This document shows positions 25,273 to 34,080 of a stretch of DNA of 64,000 nt, piece by piece (within the stretch, counting starts at the first letter, position 1; every line of letters begins with the position of its first letter). Source of the stretch: Pseudonocardia alaniniphila (lineage in GTDB: Bacteria > Actinomycetota > Actinomycetes > Mycobacteriales > Pseudonocardiaceae). A program made the position numbers and the translations under genes. The notes beneath the pieces were generated by a model. The model was not told the DNA's origin and made no database searches. It saw only the letters and a list, made by a program, of their open reading frames with translations. The stretch is taken from contig NZ_JAKXMK010000016.1 of NCBI RefSeq assembly GCF_022524485.1, forward strand, positions 62,001-126,000. The letters run 5' to 3'.

Positions 25273-25292
25273 GTCACCGTCAATATGGTGAC
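25273..25292. promoter_or_regulatory. Palindrome over the -10 region of the CGNR gene
   Basis: GTCACC and GGTGAC form a perfect 6-bp inverted repeat around an 8-nt spacer that contains the -10-like CAATAT, directly abutting the GTG at 25293. This suggests a leaderless promoter under (auto)repression. Confidence 0.5.
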
Positions 25293-25847
25293 GTGCATGT
25301 GTTCGTGAGCGGGCGGGTGTCGCTGGACCTGGCCGGCACCCTGAAGTGGCGTCGCCACCAGCCGGAGGAGCTGCTGGCGCACGGTCGGGACGTCGCCGAG
25401 TGGGTGGTGGAGGCGGGCCTCCTGACCCACCCGCCGGAGGTGGACGAGGCCGGTCTCCGCGAGATCCGCCGGCTGCGGGAGCTCGTCTACGCGGCGACGA
25501 GGACCGAGCCGGAGCGTCACGTGGAGGCCGCGGAACTGCAGGCCCTCGCCGACCCGCCGCCCGTGCGGTCGGTTCTCGCTGCCACGGGCGTGCTCGAGCG
25601 CCAGGGCGACCTGACCGCCGTGCTCTCGACCGTCGCGCGGGACGCCGTTGAGCTGATCGGCTCACCGGAACTCGACAGGGTGCGCGAATGCGGTCGCCCG
25701 GAGTGCACGCGGTTGTTCGTCGACGACTCTCGCGGCAAGCCCCGCCGCTGGTGTGGCATGACCGAGTGCGGCAACCGGATGAAGGCCGCCGAGTACCGGC
25801 GCCGGCAGCGCGGGAGGCGAGCCGAGGGCTCAGCGGCGGGCGAGTGA
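25293..25847 (+). CDS. CGNR zinc-finger/ABATE-domain protein, putative regulator
   Basis: A 184-residue protein with an N-terminal ABATE-like helical region (VFVSGRVSLDLAGTL at the start) and a C-terminal CGNR zinc finger (about 130-175) with cysteines in RECGRPECTRLF and WCGMTECGNR. Family members are putative DNA-binding stress regulators. Several in-frame GTG codons exist (25293, 25299, 25305); the first abuts the palindrome. Its end overlaps the convergent aminotransferase gene by 18 bp. Confidence 0.88.
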   Translation: MHVFVSGRVSLDLAGTLKWRRHQPEELLAHGRDVAEWVVEAGLLTHPPEVDEAGLREIRRLRELVYAATRTEPERHVEAAELQALADPPPVRSVLAATGVLERQGDLTAVLSTVARDAVELIGSPELDRVRECGRPECTRLFVDDSRGKPRRWCGMTECGNRMKAAEYRRRQRGRRAEGSAAGE

Positions 25848-27020
25848 CGCCAGCCGGGTGAGGATCTCCTCCAGCAGCGGGGCGCTCGTCGCGAAGTTCA
25901 GCCGCAGGTAGCGCTGCCCGTCGGGACCGAAGCCCGCGCCGCCGTCCAGCAGCACCCGGGCGCGAGCGAGGACCTCGTCGACCGGCTTGTCGCCGACCCC
26001 GAGGACGTCGGCCTCGAACCAGTAGAGGTAGGTCGCCTCCGGCATGGGGCAGCGGTCGTCGCCGGTGAAGGAGGCGAGCGCCTCCGCGACTCGACGCCGG
26101 TTGCGGTCCAGCACGCGCAGCAGCCGGTCCTGCCACTCGGCGCCGTGCCGCCAGGCGGCGAGTGTGCCGGCCACGCCGAGCGTGGACACCGTGCCGTAGA
26201 GGTCCGGCGGCTGTGCGTCGCGCAATGCCAGAAGCTGCTCGGACCCGTAGTGCGCCACCGCGCAGCGCAGTCCGGCGAGGTTGAACGACTTGGTCGCCGA
26301 CGTCAGCGTGACGGTGCGGGCGGCGGCGTCCTCGTGGAGCGAGGCGAACGGGATGTGGCGGTGCGGTTCGTAGGTCAGCTCGGCGTGGATCTCGTCGCTG
26401 AACACGAGCAGGTCGTGGCGCCGCGCGATCGCCGCGATCTCGGTGAGCTCGTCACGCGTGAGGACGCGCCCGGTCGGGTTGTGCGGGTTGACCAGCAGGA
26501 GCACCCGGCAGTCGTGCGCGACCACGGCGTCGGCGAGGCCCGCGATGTCGGGCGTCCAGCCCCCGGTCGTCCTGGTCCACGGCGAGCTGACGCCGCGACG
26601 TCCCATGGTCTCGAGGGTGGCGAGGAAGGGCGGGTAGTTGGGGGTCTGCACGGCCACCGCGTCGCCGGGATTCGTCGCCAGATGGAGCACGAACTGCAGG
26701 GCTTGGAGGAGGTCGGTGTGCTCACGGACGGCATCCGCCGACACCGTCCAGCCGTACCGCTCGTGCATCCGGTCGGCGAAGGCCGTCCGCAGCGGGCTGC
26801 CGTCCTGCCAGCTCGGATAGCCGAGATCGCCGCGGCGGACGGTGTGCTCGATCGCGTCGGCCACCACCGGGGGCACGGCGAAGTCCATGTCCGCGACCCA
26901 CGCCGGAAGGACGTCCGGATCGACCCGCTCCCACTTCACGCCGGGCCGTCGGCGCAGCTCGTCCAGGTCCAGGTCGTCGAACAGCGCATCGGTGGGCCCG
27001 AATGCGGCGGGCCGGCTCAT
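25830..27020 (-). CDS. PLP-dependent aminotransferase / cystathionine beta-lyase (PatB/MalY-like)
   Basis: Fold-type I PLP enzyme of 396 residues. Features are the N-terminal VLPAWVADMDFAVPPVV typical of MalY/PatB C-S lyases, NPHNPTGRV, FSDEIHAEL and the PLP lysine in SATKSFNLAGLR. It probably cleaves cystathionine or related C-S compounds. Its start codon overlaps the stop of the upstream DinB gene (ATGA), so the two are co-translated. Confidence 0.9.
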   Translation of the reverse strand: MSRPAAFGPTDALFDDLDLDELRRRPGVKWERVDPDVLPAWVADMDFAVPPVVADAIEHTVRRGDLGYPSWQDGSPLRTAFADRMHERYGWTVSADAVREHTDLLQALQFVLHLATNPGDAVAVQTPNYPPFLATLETMGRRGVSSPWTRTTGGWTPDIAGLADAVVAHDCRVLLLVNPHNPTGRVLTRDELTEIAAIARRHDLLVFSDEIHAELTYEPHRHIPFASLHEDAAARTVTLTSATKSFNLAGLRCAVAHYGSEQLLALRDAQPPDLYGTVSTLGVAGTLAAWRHGAEWQDRLLRVLDRNRRRVAEALASFTGDDRCPMPEATYLYWFEADVLGVGDKPVDEVLARARVLLDGGAGFGPDGQRYLRLNFATSAPLLEEILTRLASLARR

Positions 27021-27508
27021 CGCGCTGCCCCGTGCAGGAGCAGATCGCGGCTCAGCTGCACGTGGCCGTGATGCTGGGCCAGCTCCTCGAGCACGTGCAG
27101 GAGCACCCCGGCGCAGGTCAACGGCCGCTCCGGGCCCTGATAGTCGGCGGCCGGAGGGTTTTTCGGGTCACCCCGCAGGTCGGCGCCCGCGAGGTCGTCG
27201 AGCAACCGCCGTTGGACGTCCGCGACTCGGCGGCGGAGGTCGTCCAGGCTGCCCGTGGCGCTGAACTCGGCGGCGCGGTCCCGATTCGCCGGGCGGCCGG
27301 CGACCACGTGCCCGATCCAGTAGTCGGACATCTCGACGCAGTGGTGCACGATCGCGTAGGGGCTGTTGGCTCCCGGCAGGGACGGCCTCGTGTTGATCGC
27401 GCTCTCGTCCAGCTCGCCCATCGCGTCGAGCATCCCGTCGAAGGCCCGGGCGAGGAAGTAGAGGTACTCGTCGGTTGTGAGCGTGGCGGCGATCGATCCC
27501 GTTTCCAT
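27017..27508 (-). CDS. DinB-family protein
   Basis: A 163-residue four-helix-bundle protein of the DinB/mycothiol-dependent isomerase-like superfamily. The metal-site histidines are visible in AIVHHCVEM (about residue 50) and in the C-terminal ELAQHHGHVQLSRDLLL. Such proteins often use bacillithiol or mycothiol. ATG 27508 has GAGGAGAG upstream; an earlier in-frame start at 27526 is less likely. Coupled to the PatB-like gene. Confidence 0.82.
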   Translation of the reverse strand: METGSIAATLTTDEYLYFLARAFDGMLDAMGELDESAINTRPSLPGANSPYAIVHHCVEMSDYWIGHVVAGRPANRDRAAEFSATGSLDDLRRRVADVQRRLLDDLAGADLRGDPKNPPAADYQGPERPLTCAGVLLHVLEELAQHHGHVQLSRDLLLHGAAR

Positions 27509-27628
27509 GCAGGACTCTCCTCGCACTGCAGAAGCGCCGTAACCATTCGACCGGTGACGATCGTGCGGCCTCGATCTGTCACTGTCAAGACGGTGACGCC
27601 GTGCGAAGAGCGGGAGCGGCGGCGCCGC

Positions 27629-28672
27629 TCAGCCCGGCGCGTTGACGTTGATGCCGGTGCCGCCGCCGGGTGCGTACACCGTCACGCCGGAGCCGCTCAG
27701 CGCCTCGTTGGCCTTGCGCTGGGCCTCGCCTTGCTCGCGGACGAGATCGATCTGCGCGCAGACATTGCACGCGAGGTAGCCACGCTGGCGCTCGGCGTTC
27801 GCGTCGGCGTCGAGCCGGGCCTGGTTGAGTCGGGCCTGCGCGGCCGACGCCCCGGCGAACTCGGCCTGCGCGGCCTCGATGCGCTCTCGCAGCTGCGCCG
27901 GGAGGTCCACGCCGGTGAGCGAGAAGCTGATGTTGGTCAGGAAGTCGCCGCCCAGCGCACGGTTGATGTTGGTGGCGAGCGCGGTCTGCACGTTGGTCTG
28001 GATGCGCTGGAGCACCTCGGCGTTGTTCGCGCCCTGCCCGGCGGCGACCGCGGTGGCCAGCTGCTCCGGCGTGGAGTTCTGCACCAGCGCACAGGACGCC
28101 TGCAGCTCCGCACAGTCCACTGTGCCGATCTGCTGGCGCAGTGTCTCCTCCAGAACGGGCTTGATGATCACGTCGAGGAATGCGCCGAAGCCCTCATCGC
28201 CGTCCCATACGGCCAGCCGCTCGTCGGTGCCGGGCACCTGGAACGTCCGGGTGCCGTAGGCGTCGTCGAACGCGCGCAGTACCGGCTCCGTGGTGTTGAG
28301 GCGGAAGTTCAGCCGGGCGGTCAGCCCGACGTCCACACCGTCGCTCGTGGGCGTGCGGTAGGCGTTGACGCCCGGGGTGTCGTCACCGCCCGGGACGATG
28401 TCGTAGAACCGCTGCTGCGCGGGGTACGGGTGCTCGTCGGAGAACATCCCCGAGTACGTCCGGGGGCTCGCGGGCGGGAGTACCTGACGGACGTCCTGGG
28501 AGTCGAACGGCCCGCCGTTCCGAATCACCATGGTCGTTCCACCGTCGGTGCGGGAGAACGAGGTGAGTGCGATGCCGCCGACGATGGCGCCGACGACCAC
28601 ACCGATGCCGATCAGCCCGGCGACGAGCTTCCGGGCAGGCGAACTGGACCGCGAGCGATCCTTGGTGGGCAT
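27629..28672 (-). CDS. SPFH/Band 7 domain membrane protein
   Basis: A 347-residue protein with one N-terminal membrane helix (about 15-38) and a prohibitin-like SPFH domain (about 45-240), then a coiled-coil rich in Ala/Glu/Gln/Arg (about 250-305). The coiled coil runs into CNVCAQIDLVREQGEAQRKANEAL and a Gly-rich tail. SPFH proteins oligomerise on the membrane. Two close cysteines (CNVC) near residue 300 are unusual. Monocistronic. Confidence 0.85.
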   Translation of the reverse strand: MPTKDRSRSSSPARKLVAGLIGIGVVVGAIVGGIALTSFSRTDGGTTMVIRNGGPFDSQDVRQVLPPASPRTYSGMFSDEHPYPAQQRFYDIVPGGDDTPGVNAYRTPTSDGVDVGLTARLNFRLNTTEPVLRAFDDAYGTRTFQVPGTDERLAVWDGDEGFGAFLDVIIKPVLEETLRQQIGTVDCAELQASCALVQNSTPEQLATAVAAGQGANNAEVLQRIQTNVQTALATNINRALGGDFLTNISFSLTGVDLPAQLRERIEAAQAEFAGASAAQARLNQARLDADANAERQRGYLACNVCAQIDLVREQGEAQRKANEALSGSGVTVYAPGGGTGINVNAPG

Positions 28673-28775
28673 GCGGCTCTCCAGACTGGTGATCGGCTCG
28701 GGAACGCTTGCGTCATGCTGGTGGTAGCGACTTGATTGATCAACACGTCACCCCGGAACGCGCCCCGCGCGGCCT

Positions 28776-28862
28776 CATCTCGCAACGATCACCGGGTCAT
28801 GATCGCCGCGAGATGGGGATACGTGCCCTGGCGAGGGCGGAAACCTGAACCCGGGGACGATC
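28776..28862. repeat. GATC-rich palindromic repeat, distant copy
   Basis: Arm A (CATCTCGCAACGATC, 28776-28790), loop ACCGGGTCAT, arm B (GATCGCCGCGAGATG, 28801-28815), then the same middle element (GCGAGGGCGGAAACC) and a decayed variant arm ending GACGATC at 28862. The outer base pair is C-G here but G-C in the copies at 18 kb, a compensatory change. Confidence 0.8.
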
Positions 28863-28911
28863 GCACCGGACGTGTTGCTGGGGCTGCTCGACGACCTGCG
28901 CGTCCGGCGGA

Positions 28912-29700
28912 TCATCCCCGGCCTGCGAGGAGCGCCTCCCCGATCGAGCCCGCGTTGCGGGTGAACCAGGCACGTGCGCGGTCGGCGCGGGCTGCGGTTT
29001 CCGGTGTCCAGTACGCGGCGAATCCGGGCGTGCCGTCCTCCGCGCCGGTCCGGACGATCTCGTACATCCAGTCGTGGCTGTCGCGCAGCGCGGGGAGGAA
29101 ATCGACCCGCCCGGTGTCGTCCAGCCCGTAGGCGTCGACGAAGATCCGCAGCCGTTGCAGCTCCCGTCCCCGCCGGATGTCGGTCGTGTCCACGGGGTCG
29201 CGCAGCGGTGCCCAGAGGCGAGCGGCCGCCGCGACGTCCCACACGGCGCAGCCGGGGCCGGAGAGGTCGAAGTCGATCAGTGCGACGGCCTGGCCGTCGC
29301 GGAAGACCACGTTGTCGAGGTTGGGGTCGTTGTGCGTGATCCCCCCGCCGTCGAAAGGTGCGGGCGCCGGGTGCGACCAGAGGTGCGGCTCGGGATCGAA
29401 TCCGGCTGCCGCGTCGTGGAATCTCCGCAGCAACCGTCCCACGCTCCACAGTGCCGCGTCGGTGAGCCCCCAGGCCGGCGCCGGCGCGGTGACGGCCTGC
29501 CCGGGCACGTAGCTGAGCACCTCACGGCCGGCGTCATCGACCCCGAGCACGCGCGGCGCCCCGTCGAAGCCGACCTCCTCGAGATGGCGCAGCAGGGCGT
29601 GCGTGGCGGCGCTGGTGGTGCGTAGCGGCCGGCGGACGGTGTCTCCGACGCGATGCACGCGTCCACGGTTGGCGGTGCCGCCGAGCAATGGCACCTCCAC
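28912..29700 (-). CDS. Aminoglycoside phosphotransferase (APH)-family kinase
   Basis: A 262-residue protein-kinase-like small-molecule kinase. The catalytic loop HNDPNLDNVVF and metal motif IDFDLSGPG are intact. The APH/choline kinase family includes antibiotic and metabolite kinases; here no resistance context is present, so a housekeeping substrate is likely. Downstream of the SorC regulator and on the same strand, 72 bp apart. Confidence 0.82.
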   Translation of the reverse strand: MEVPLLGGTANRGRVHRVGDTVRRPLRTTSAATHALLRHLEEVGFDGAPRVLGVDDAGREVLSYVPGQAVTAPAPAWGLTDAALWSVGRLLRRFHDAAAGFDPEPHLWSHPAPAPFDGGGITHNDPNLDNVVFRDGQAVALIDFDLSGPGCAVWDVAAAARLWAPLRDPVDTTDIRRGRELQRLRIFVDAYGLDDTGRVDFLPALRDSHDWMYEIVRTGAEDGTPGFAAYWTPETAARADRARAWFTRNAGSIGEALLAGRG

Positions 29701-29772
29701 GTCACACTCCCGCCCTGTGACCGGACCCGCTCCCTGCGGTGTCTGCTCGACCCGTCCGCGGCACCCCGACGA

Positions 29773-30741
29773 TCACGACTCGGCCGCGCGGATCAGTTCC
29801 TCCGCCAGCGTCGAATGCGTGACCAGGCTGTCCACCATCCCACCGCGGACGGCGGCGAGCACCGCCCGCACCTTCGCGGTGCCATAGACGATCGCGATCA
29901 CCTCGGGCACCGCACGCATCTGCTCGGCCGTGATGCCGATCATCCGCTCCGTGAGGTCGGACGTCACGGGCGCGCCCGCGGCGTCGACGAGCACGCCGGA
30001 GATCTCTGCCACGACCCCGCGGCGCCCGAGCTCGCGGCGCTCGGCATCGCCGGTGGCGTCGTAGAGCGTGGACTGCTCAGGCGCCCAGGCGCCCACGCCG
30101 GCGACAGCGCGGGTGACGGATCCGATCCGGCGCAACGCTCGGGCGACCTCGGGCTGGTGCCGCAGGACCTGGGCGGTGGCTGCGTCCGGCACGGCCATCG
30201 GCGCGTAGAAGAAGTAGGCGGGCCCGCCCGCGACGCGTGCGACGTCGCGGACCACCTCGATCGAGCTGTCGTCCACACCCGGGCGGGCGAGCGCGCCGGT
30301 GAGCTGGACGACCGGCACGTTGGCCAGGCGCTGTAGTGCGGTGGCCATCGCGCTCACCGACCGGGCCCAGGAGAGCCCGAGCACGTCGTCGGGCGTGACG
30401 ACCTCCGTCAACAGCTCGGCGGCCGCGGCTCCCAGGTGCTCGCGAAGCGACGCGGGATGGTCGTCGGGGGTGTCGGTGACGACGCAGTGCTGCAGGCCGA
30501 GGGTCTCCATCAGGCGGGCGGAGAGCTCGACGTCGATCACGCCGGGGTGGCCGATCTCGATGCGCACGAGTCCGGTGCTGCGGGCGTCCTCCAGGAGCCG
30601 GGCGACCTTGAAACGGCTTAGGGCGAACTCTTCGGCGATCTCGACCTTCGAACGGCCGTCGAGGTAGTACCGGCGGGCGACGGACGCGGTGAGTACGAGC
30701 TGGGCCGGTCCGCGCGTTCCGCTACCTCTGGCCGCGACCAC
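29773..30741 (-). CDS. SorC/DeoR-type sugar-binding transcriptional regulator
   Basis: A 322-residue regulator. The N-terminal helix-turn-helix (about 18-60; ARRYYLDGRSKVEIAEEFALSR) is followed by the SorC sugar-phosphate-binding domain (about 65-320) with GLSWARSVSAMATAL and GTAKVRAVLAAVRGGMVDSLVTH. It is divergent from a polyol-type ABC operon and most likely controls it, with two identical 12-bp palindromes in between. Confidence 0.92.
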   Translation of the reverse strand: MVAARGSGTRGPAQLVLTASVARRYYLDGRSKVEIAEEFALSRFKVARLLEDARSTGLVRIEIGHPGVIDVELSARLMETLGLQHCVVTDTPDDHPASLREHLGAAAAELLTEVVTPDDVLGLSWARSVSAMATALQRLANVPVVQLTGALARPGVDDSSIEVVRDVARVAGGPAYFFYAPMAVPDAATAQVLRHQPEVARALRRIGSVTRAVAGVGAWAPEQSTLYDATGDAERRELGRRGVVAEISGVLVDAAGAPVTSDLTERMIGITAEQMRAVPEVIAIVYGTAKVRAVLAAVRGGMVDSLVTHSTLAEELIRAAES

Positions 30742-30760
30742 CGTGTCACCCTCCTTGGCC

Positions 30761-30772
30761 GCTCATCTGAGC
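30761..30772. promoter_or_regulatory. Candidate SorC operator, regulator-proximal
   Basis: GCTCATCTGAGC, extended by C/G to CCGCTCA-TC-TGAGCGG (a 7-bp inverted repeat), lies 20 bp upstream of the SorC start. An identical 12-mer is found at 30850-30861. Confidence 0.65.
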
Positions 30773-30849
30773 GGACTAATGCCCATTCTGGCACAAGCCA
30801 TTGACTCAAGGTGACGGGTGCCACAGGCTCATCGTGTGATCAGGGCTGC

Positions 30850-30861
30850 GCTCATCTGAGC
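30850..30861. promoter_or_regulatory. Candidate SorC operator, transporter-proximal
   Basis: Second identical GCTCATCTGAGC, 26 bp before the start of the ABC substrate-binding gene and 89 bp from the first copy, suitable for cooperative binding or looping. Confidence 0.65.
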
Positions 30862-30887
30862 ATGCCCATGGGTGCCGGGAGGGCGCG

Positions 30888-32255
30888 ATGAAGCGAACGG
30901 GCATGCGCGCTGCGCTGCTCGCGCTCGTGGTACTGCTGTCGAGTACGGCCTGTGCGGGGTGGGGCGGTGGCGTCGGCAGCGGCGGGGCGAACAGCATCAA
31001 CGTGCTGATGGTCAACAACCCGCAGATGATCGATCTACAGCGGCTCACCGCTGAGCACTTCACGAAGGACACCGGGATCACCGTCAACTTCACGGTGTTG
31101 CCCGAGAACGACGTGCGGGACAAGATCAGCCAGGAGTTCTCGAGCCAGGCGGGCCAGTACGACGTGGCCTCGCTCTCCAACTTCGAGATCCCGATCTACG
31201 CGCGCAGCGGCTGGATCGCCCCGCTGGACGGCTACATCGCCGCCGACCCGGCGTTCGACCAGAACGACATCCTCGCGCCGATGACCACCTCACTCAGCGG
31301 CGCCGACGGGAAGATCTACGGCGAGCCCTTCTACGGCGAGTCCTCGTTCCTCATGTACCGCAAGGACGTGCTGCAGGCCGCCGGCATCACGATGCCCGAG
31401 CACCCCACCTGGCAGCAGGTCGCCGACATCGCCGCCCGCGTCGACGGTGCACAGCCGGGTATGGCCGGGATCTGCCTGCGCGGGCAGCCGGGCTGGGGGC
31501 AGGTCTTCGCCCCGCTGACCACGGTGGTCAACACCTTCGGCGGCACGTGGTTCACCGCCGACTGGCAGGCCGCGGTGGACGCACCGGAGTTCCGCCAGGC
31601 CACCCAGTTCTACGTCGACCTCGTGCGGGCGCACGGCGAGGCGGGTGCCCCGCAGGCCGGGTTCACCGAGTGCCTCAACAACCTGATCCAGGGCAACGCC
31701 GCGATGTGGTACGACGCCACGTCGGCGGCGGGTTCGCTCGAGGCGGCCGACTCCCCGGTGCGCGGCAAGATCGGCTACGCGCCCGCGCCCGTCGTCAAGA
31801 CCGCCAGCTCCGGCTGGCTGTACGCGTGGGCGTGGGCCATCCAGGCGGCGAGCGAGAAGAAGGACGCCGCGTGGAAGTTCGTCTCGTGGGCGTCGAGCAA
31901 GGAGTACGAGCAGCTCGTCGGCACGGAGATCGGCTGGTCCAACGTGCCCGCCGGCAAGCGGGCGTCGACGTACGAGAACCCGGACTACCTGGCTCAGGCC
32001 TCGGCCTTCGCCGGGCCGACGAAGGCGGCGATCGAGAGTGCCGACCCGCGCAACCCCGGCGTGCAGCCGCGTCCTGCGATCGGCATCCAGTTCGTCGACA
32101 TCCCCGAGTTCCCCGACCTCGGGACGCAGGTCTCGCAGGACGTGAGCTCGGCGATCGCCGGGCTGGTGACGGTGGACCAGGCGCTGGATCGCGGTCAGCA
32201 ACTGGCGGACGACGTGGCGGAGCGGTACCGGTCGCGGGCGGAGGGGAATTCATGA
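30888..32255 (+). CDS. ABC transporter substrate-binding lipoprotein (polyol/sugar type)
   Basis: Extracellular solute-binding protein family 1, 455 residues. The lipoprotein signal has lipobox SSTACAG (Cys about 22). The mature part begins INVLMVNNPQMIDLQRL and has GEPFYGESSFLMYRKDVL and the AWAIQAASEKKDAAWKFVSWASS hinge-lobe segment, as in SmoE/MtlE sorbitol/mannitol-binding proteins. First gene of an overlapping operon with two permeases and a dehydrogenase; GGGAGGG precedes the ATG. Confidence 0.9.
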   Translation: MKRTGMRAALLALVVLLSSTACAGWGGGVGSGGANSINVLMVNNPQMIDLQRLTAEHFTKDTGITVNFTVLPENDVRDKISQEFSSQAGQYDVASLSNFEIPIYARSGWIAPLDGYIAADPAFDQNDILAPMTTSLSGADGKIYGEPFYGESSFLMYRKDVLQAAGITMPEHPTWQQVADIAARVDGAQPGMAGICLRGQPGWGQVFAPLTTVVNTFGGTWFTADWQAAVDAPEFRQATQFYVDLVRAHGEAGAPQAGFTECLNNLIQGNAAMWYDATSAAGSLEAADSPVRGKIGYAPAPVVKTASSGWLYAWAWAIQAASEKKDAAWKFVSWASSKEYEQLVGTEIGWSNVPAGKRASTYENPDYLAQASAFAGPTKAAIESADPRNPGVQPRPAIGIQFVDIPEFPDLGTQVSQDVSSAIAGLVTVDQALDRGQQLADDVAERYRSRAEGNS

Positions 32256-33205
32256 GCACGGCTGTGGAACCGCCTCGGACGGGTCCGGCGTGGCGCCGGT
32301 CGGCGGAGGAGAGGGAGACGCTGCGGCGTGCGGGGGACTGGGCGCGGCGCGCCCCGCTCATGCCCGCGCTGATCTTCCTGATCATCGTGACGCAGCTGCC
32401 GTTCGTCGTCACTCTGATCATCTCGTTCATGAACTGGAACGCGTACTACCCCGACGAGCGGGGGTTCGCGGGGATCGACAACTACCGTCGCGTGCTGACC
32501 GACGTGAACACGCGTGACTCGATCATCACCACCATCAAGCTGACCGTCGGGGTGGTGGTGGTCAGCCTGATCCTGGGCCTGCTGATCGCGCTGCTGCTGG
32601 ACCGTGCGTTCCGCGGCCGCGGGTTCGTCCGCACGATGATGATCACGCCGTTCCTCATCGTGCCGGTCGCGGCCGCGCTGGTGTGGAAGCACGCGCTGTA
32701 CAACCCGGAGTACGGCCTGTTCAACGGCGTGCTCACGTGGATCTTCGGCCAGAACGCGCCTCAGCCCGACTGGATATCCACGATGCCGCTGACGGCGATC
32801 GTGGTGTCGCTGGTCTGGCAGTGGACGCCGTTCATGATGTTGATCATCCTGGCCGGGCTGCAGAGCAAGCCGCTCGACGTGATCGAGGCCGCCAAGATCG
32901 ACGGCTGTTCGAGCTGGCAGATCTTCCGGTACATGACGCTGCCGCACCTGCGCCAGTACCTGGAGCTGGGCGCACTGCTCGGGTCGATCTACATCGTGCA
33001 GAACTTCGACGCCGTCTTCACGATCACCTCGGGCGGCCTCGGCACGGCGAACCTGCCCTACACGATCTACCAGACCTTCTACAACGCGCAGGACTACGGC
33101 CGGGCGTCCGCCGCGGGCGTGGTCGTGGTGGTCGGGACGATCATCATCGCCACCCTCGCGCTGCGCACCGTGTCGTCGCTGTTCCGTGAGGAGGGGGCCC
33201 GATGA
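32252..33205 (+). CDS. ABC sugar/polyol permease, MalF-like
   Basis: Membrane permease of 317 residues with six helices. The EAA loop is visible as VIEAAKIDGCSSWQIFRYMTLPHL in outline (EAAxxDGxxxxxxFxxxxLP). It overlaps the preceding and following genes by 4 bp each (ATGA). SmoF-like position. Confidence 0.92.
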   Translation: MSTAVEPPRTGPAWRRSAEERETLRRAGDWARRAPLMPALIFLIIVTQLPFVVTLIISFMNWNAYYPDERGFAGIDNYRRVLTDVNTRDSIITTIKLTVGVVVVSLILGLLIALLLDRAFRGRGFVRTMMITPFLIVPVAAALVWKHALYNPEYGLFNGVLTWIFGQNAPQPDWISTMPLTAIVVSLVWQWTPFMMLIILAGLQSKPLDVIEAAKIDGCSSWQIFRYMTLPHLRQYLELGALLGSIYIVQNFDAVFTITSGGLGTANLPYTIYQTFYNAQDYGRASAAGVVVVVGTIIIATLALRTVSSLFREEGAR

Positions 33206-34080
33206 CCACGACCCTGGAAGCGCCGCGCGCCGCACCGCCGGTGGCGCCCGTGCACCGCAGGAACCCGACCGGCACCCTGCTCACCGTCGTGGCATGGATC
33301 GTCGGGGTCCTCTTCATCGTCCCGGTGCTGTGGATGGTGCTCACCTCGTTCCACAGCGAGACCGACGCCGCTACGAACCCGCCGTCGATCTTCGCGCCGC
33401 TCACGCTCGAGGGTTACGCGAACTTCTTCGGCGCGCAGACCGGCGCGAGCCCGTGGCCGTCGCTGCTCAACTCGCTGACGGCGAGCATCCTGTCCACCGC
33501 GTTCGTGCTGGTGCTCGCCATCCCGGCGGCGTACGCGCTGTCGATCCGGCCGGTGCGCAAGTGGACGGACGTGCTGTTCTTCTTCCTGTCCACGAAGATG
33601 CTGCCGGTCGTTGCGGGCCTGTTGCCGATCTACCTCATCGCGCAGAACATCGGGATGCTCGACAACATCTGGCTGCTGATCATCCTGTACACCTCGATGA
33701 ACCTGCCGATCGCGGTGTGGATGATGCGTTCGTTCCTCGCCGAGGTTCCGGTCGAGGTACTGGAGGCGGCGGCGATCGACGGCGCCAACCTCACCCGTAC
33801 GCTGCGCTCCGTCGTCACGCCGATGGTGCTGCCGGGCATCGCGGCCACGTCGCTGATCTGCTTCATCTTCAGCTGGAACGAGCTGCTGTTCGCCCGGGTG
33901 CTCACCGCCACCGTGGCGCAGACGGCGCCCGTGTTCCTCACCGGCTTCGTCACCAGTCAAGGCCTGTTCCTTGCCACGGTGTGCGCGGCTTCCGTGATCG
34001 TGTCGCTCCCGGTGCTGATCGCCGGGTTCGCGGCGCAGGACAAGCTCGTGCAGGGCCTCTCGTTGGGAGCGATCAAGTGA
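33202..34080 (+). CDS. ABC sugar/polyol permease, MalG-like
   Basis: Second permease, 292 residues, six helices, with EAA loop VLEAAAIDGANLTRTLRSVVTPMVLPG in outline. Pairs with the MalF-like permease. SmoG-like in order. Stop codon overlaps the dehydrogenase start (GTGA). No ATP-binding subunit gene is present in the operon. Confidence 0.92.
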   Translation: MTTTLEAPRAAPPVAPVHRRNPTGTLLTVVAWIVGVLFIVPVLWMVLTSFHSETDAATNPPSIFAPLTLEGYANFFGAQTGASPWPSLLNSLTASILSTAFVLVLAIPAAYALSIRPVRKWTDVLFFFLSTKMLPVVAGLLPIYLIAQNIGMLDNIWLLIILYTSMNLPIAVWMMRSFLAEVPVEVLEAAAIDGANLTRTLRSVVTPMVLPGIAATSLICFIFSWNELLFARVLTATVAQTAPVFLTGFVTSQGLFLATVCAASVIVSLPVLIAGFAAQDKLVQGLSLGAIK

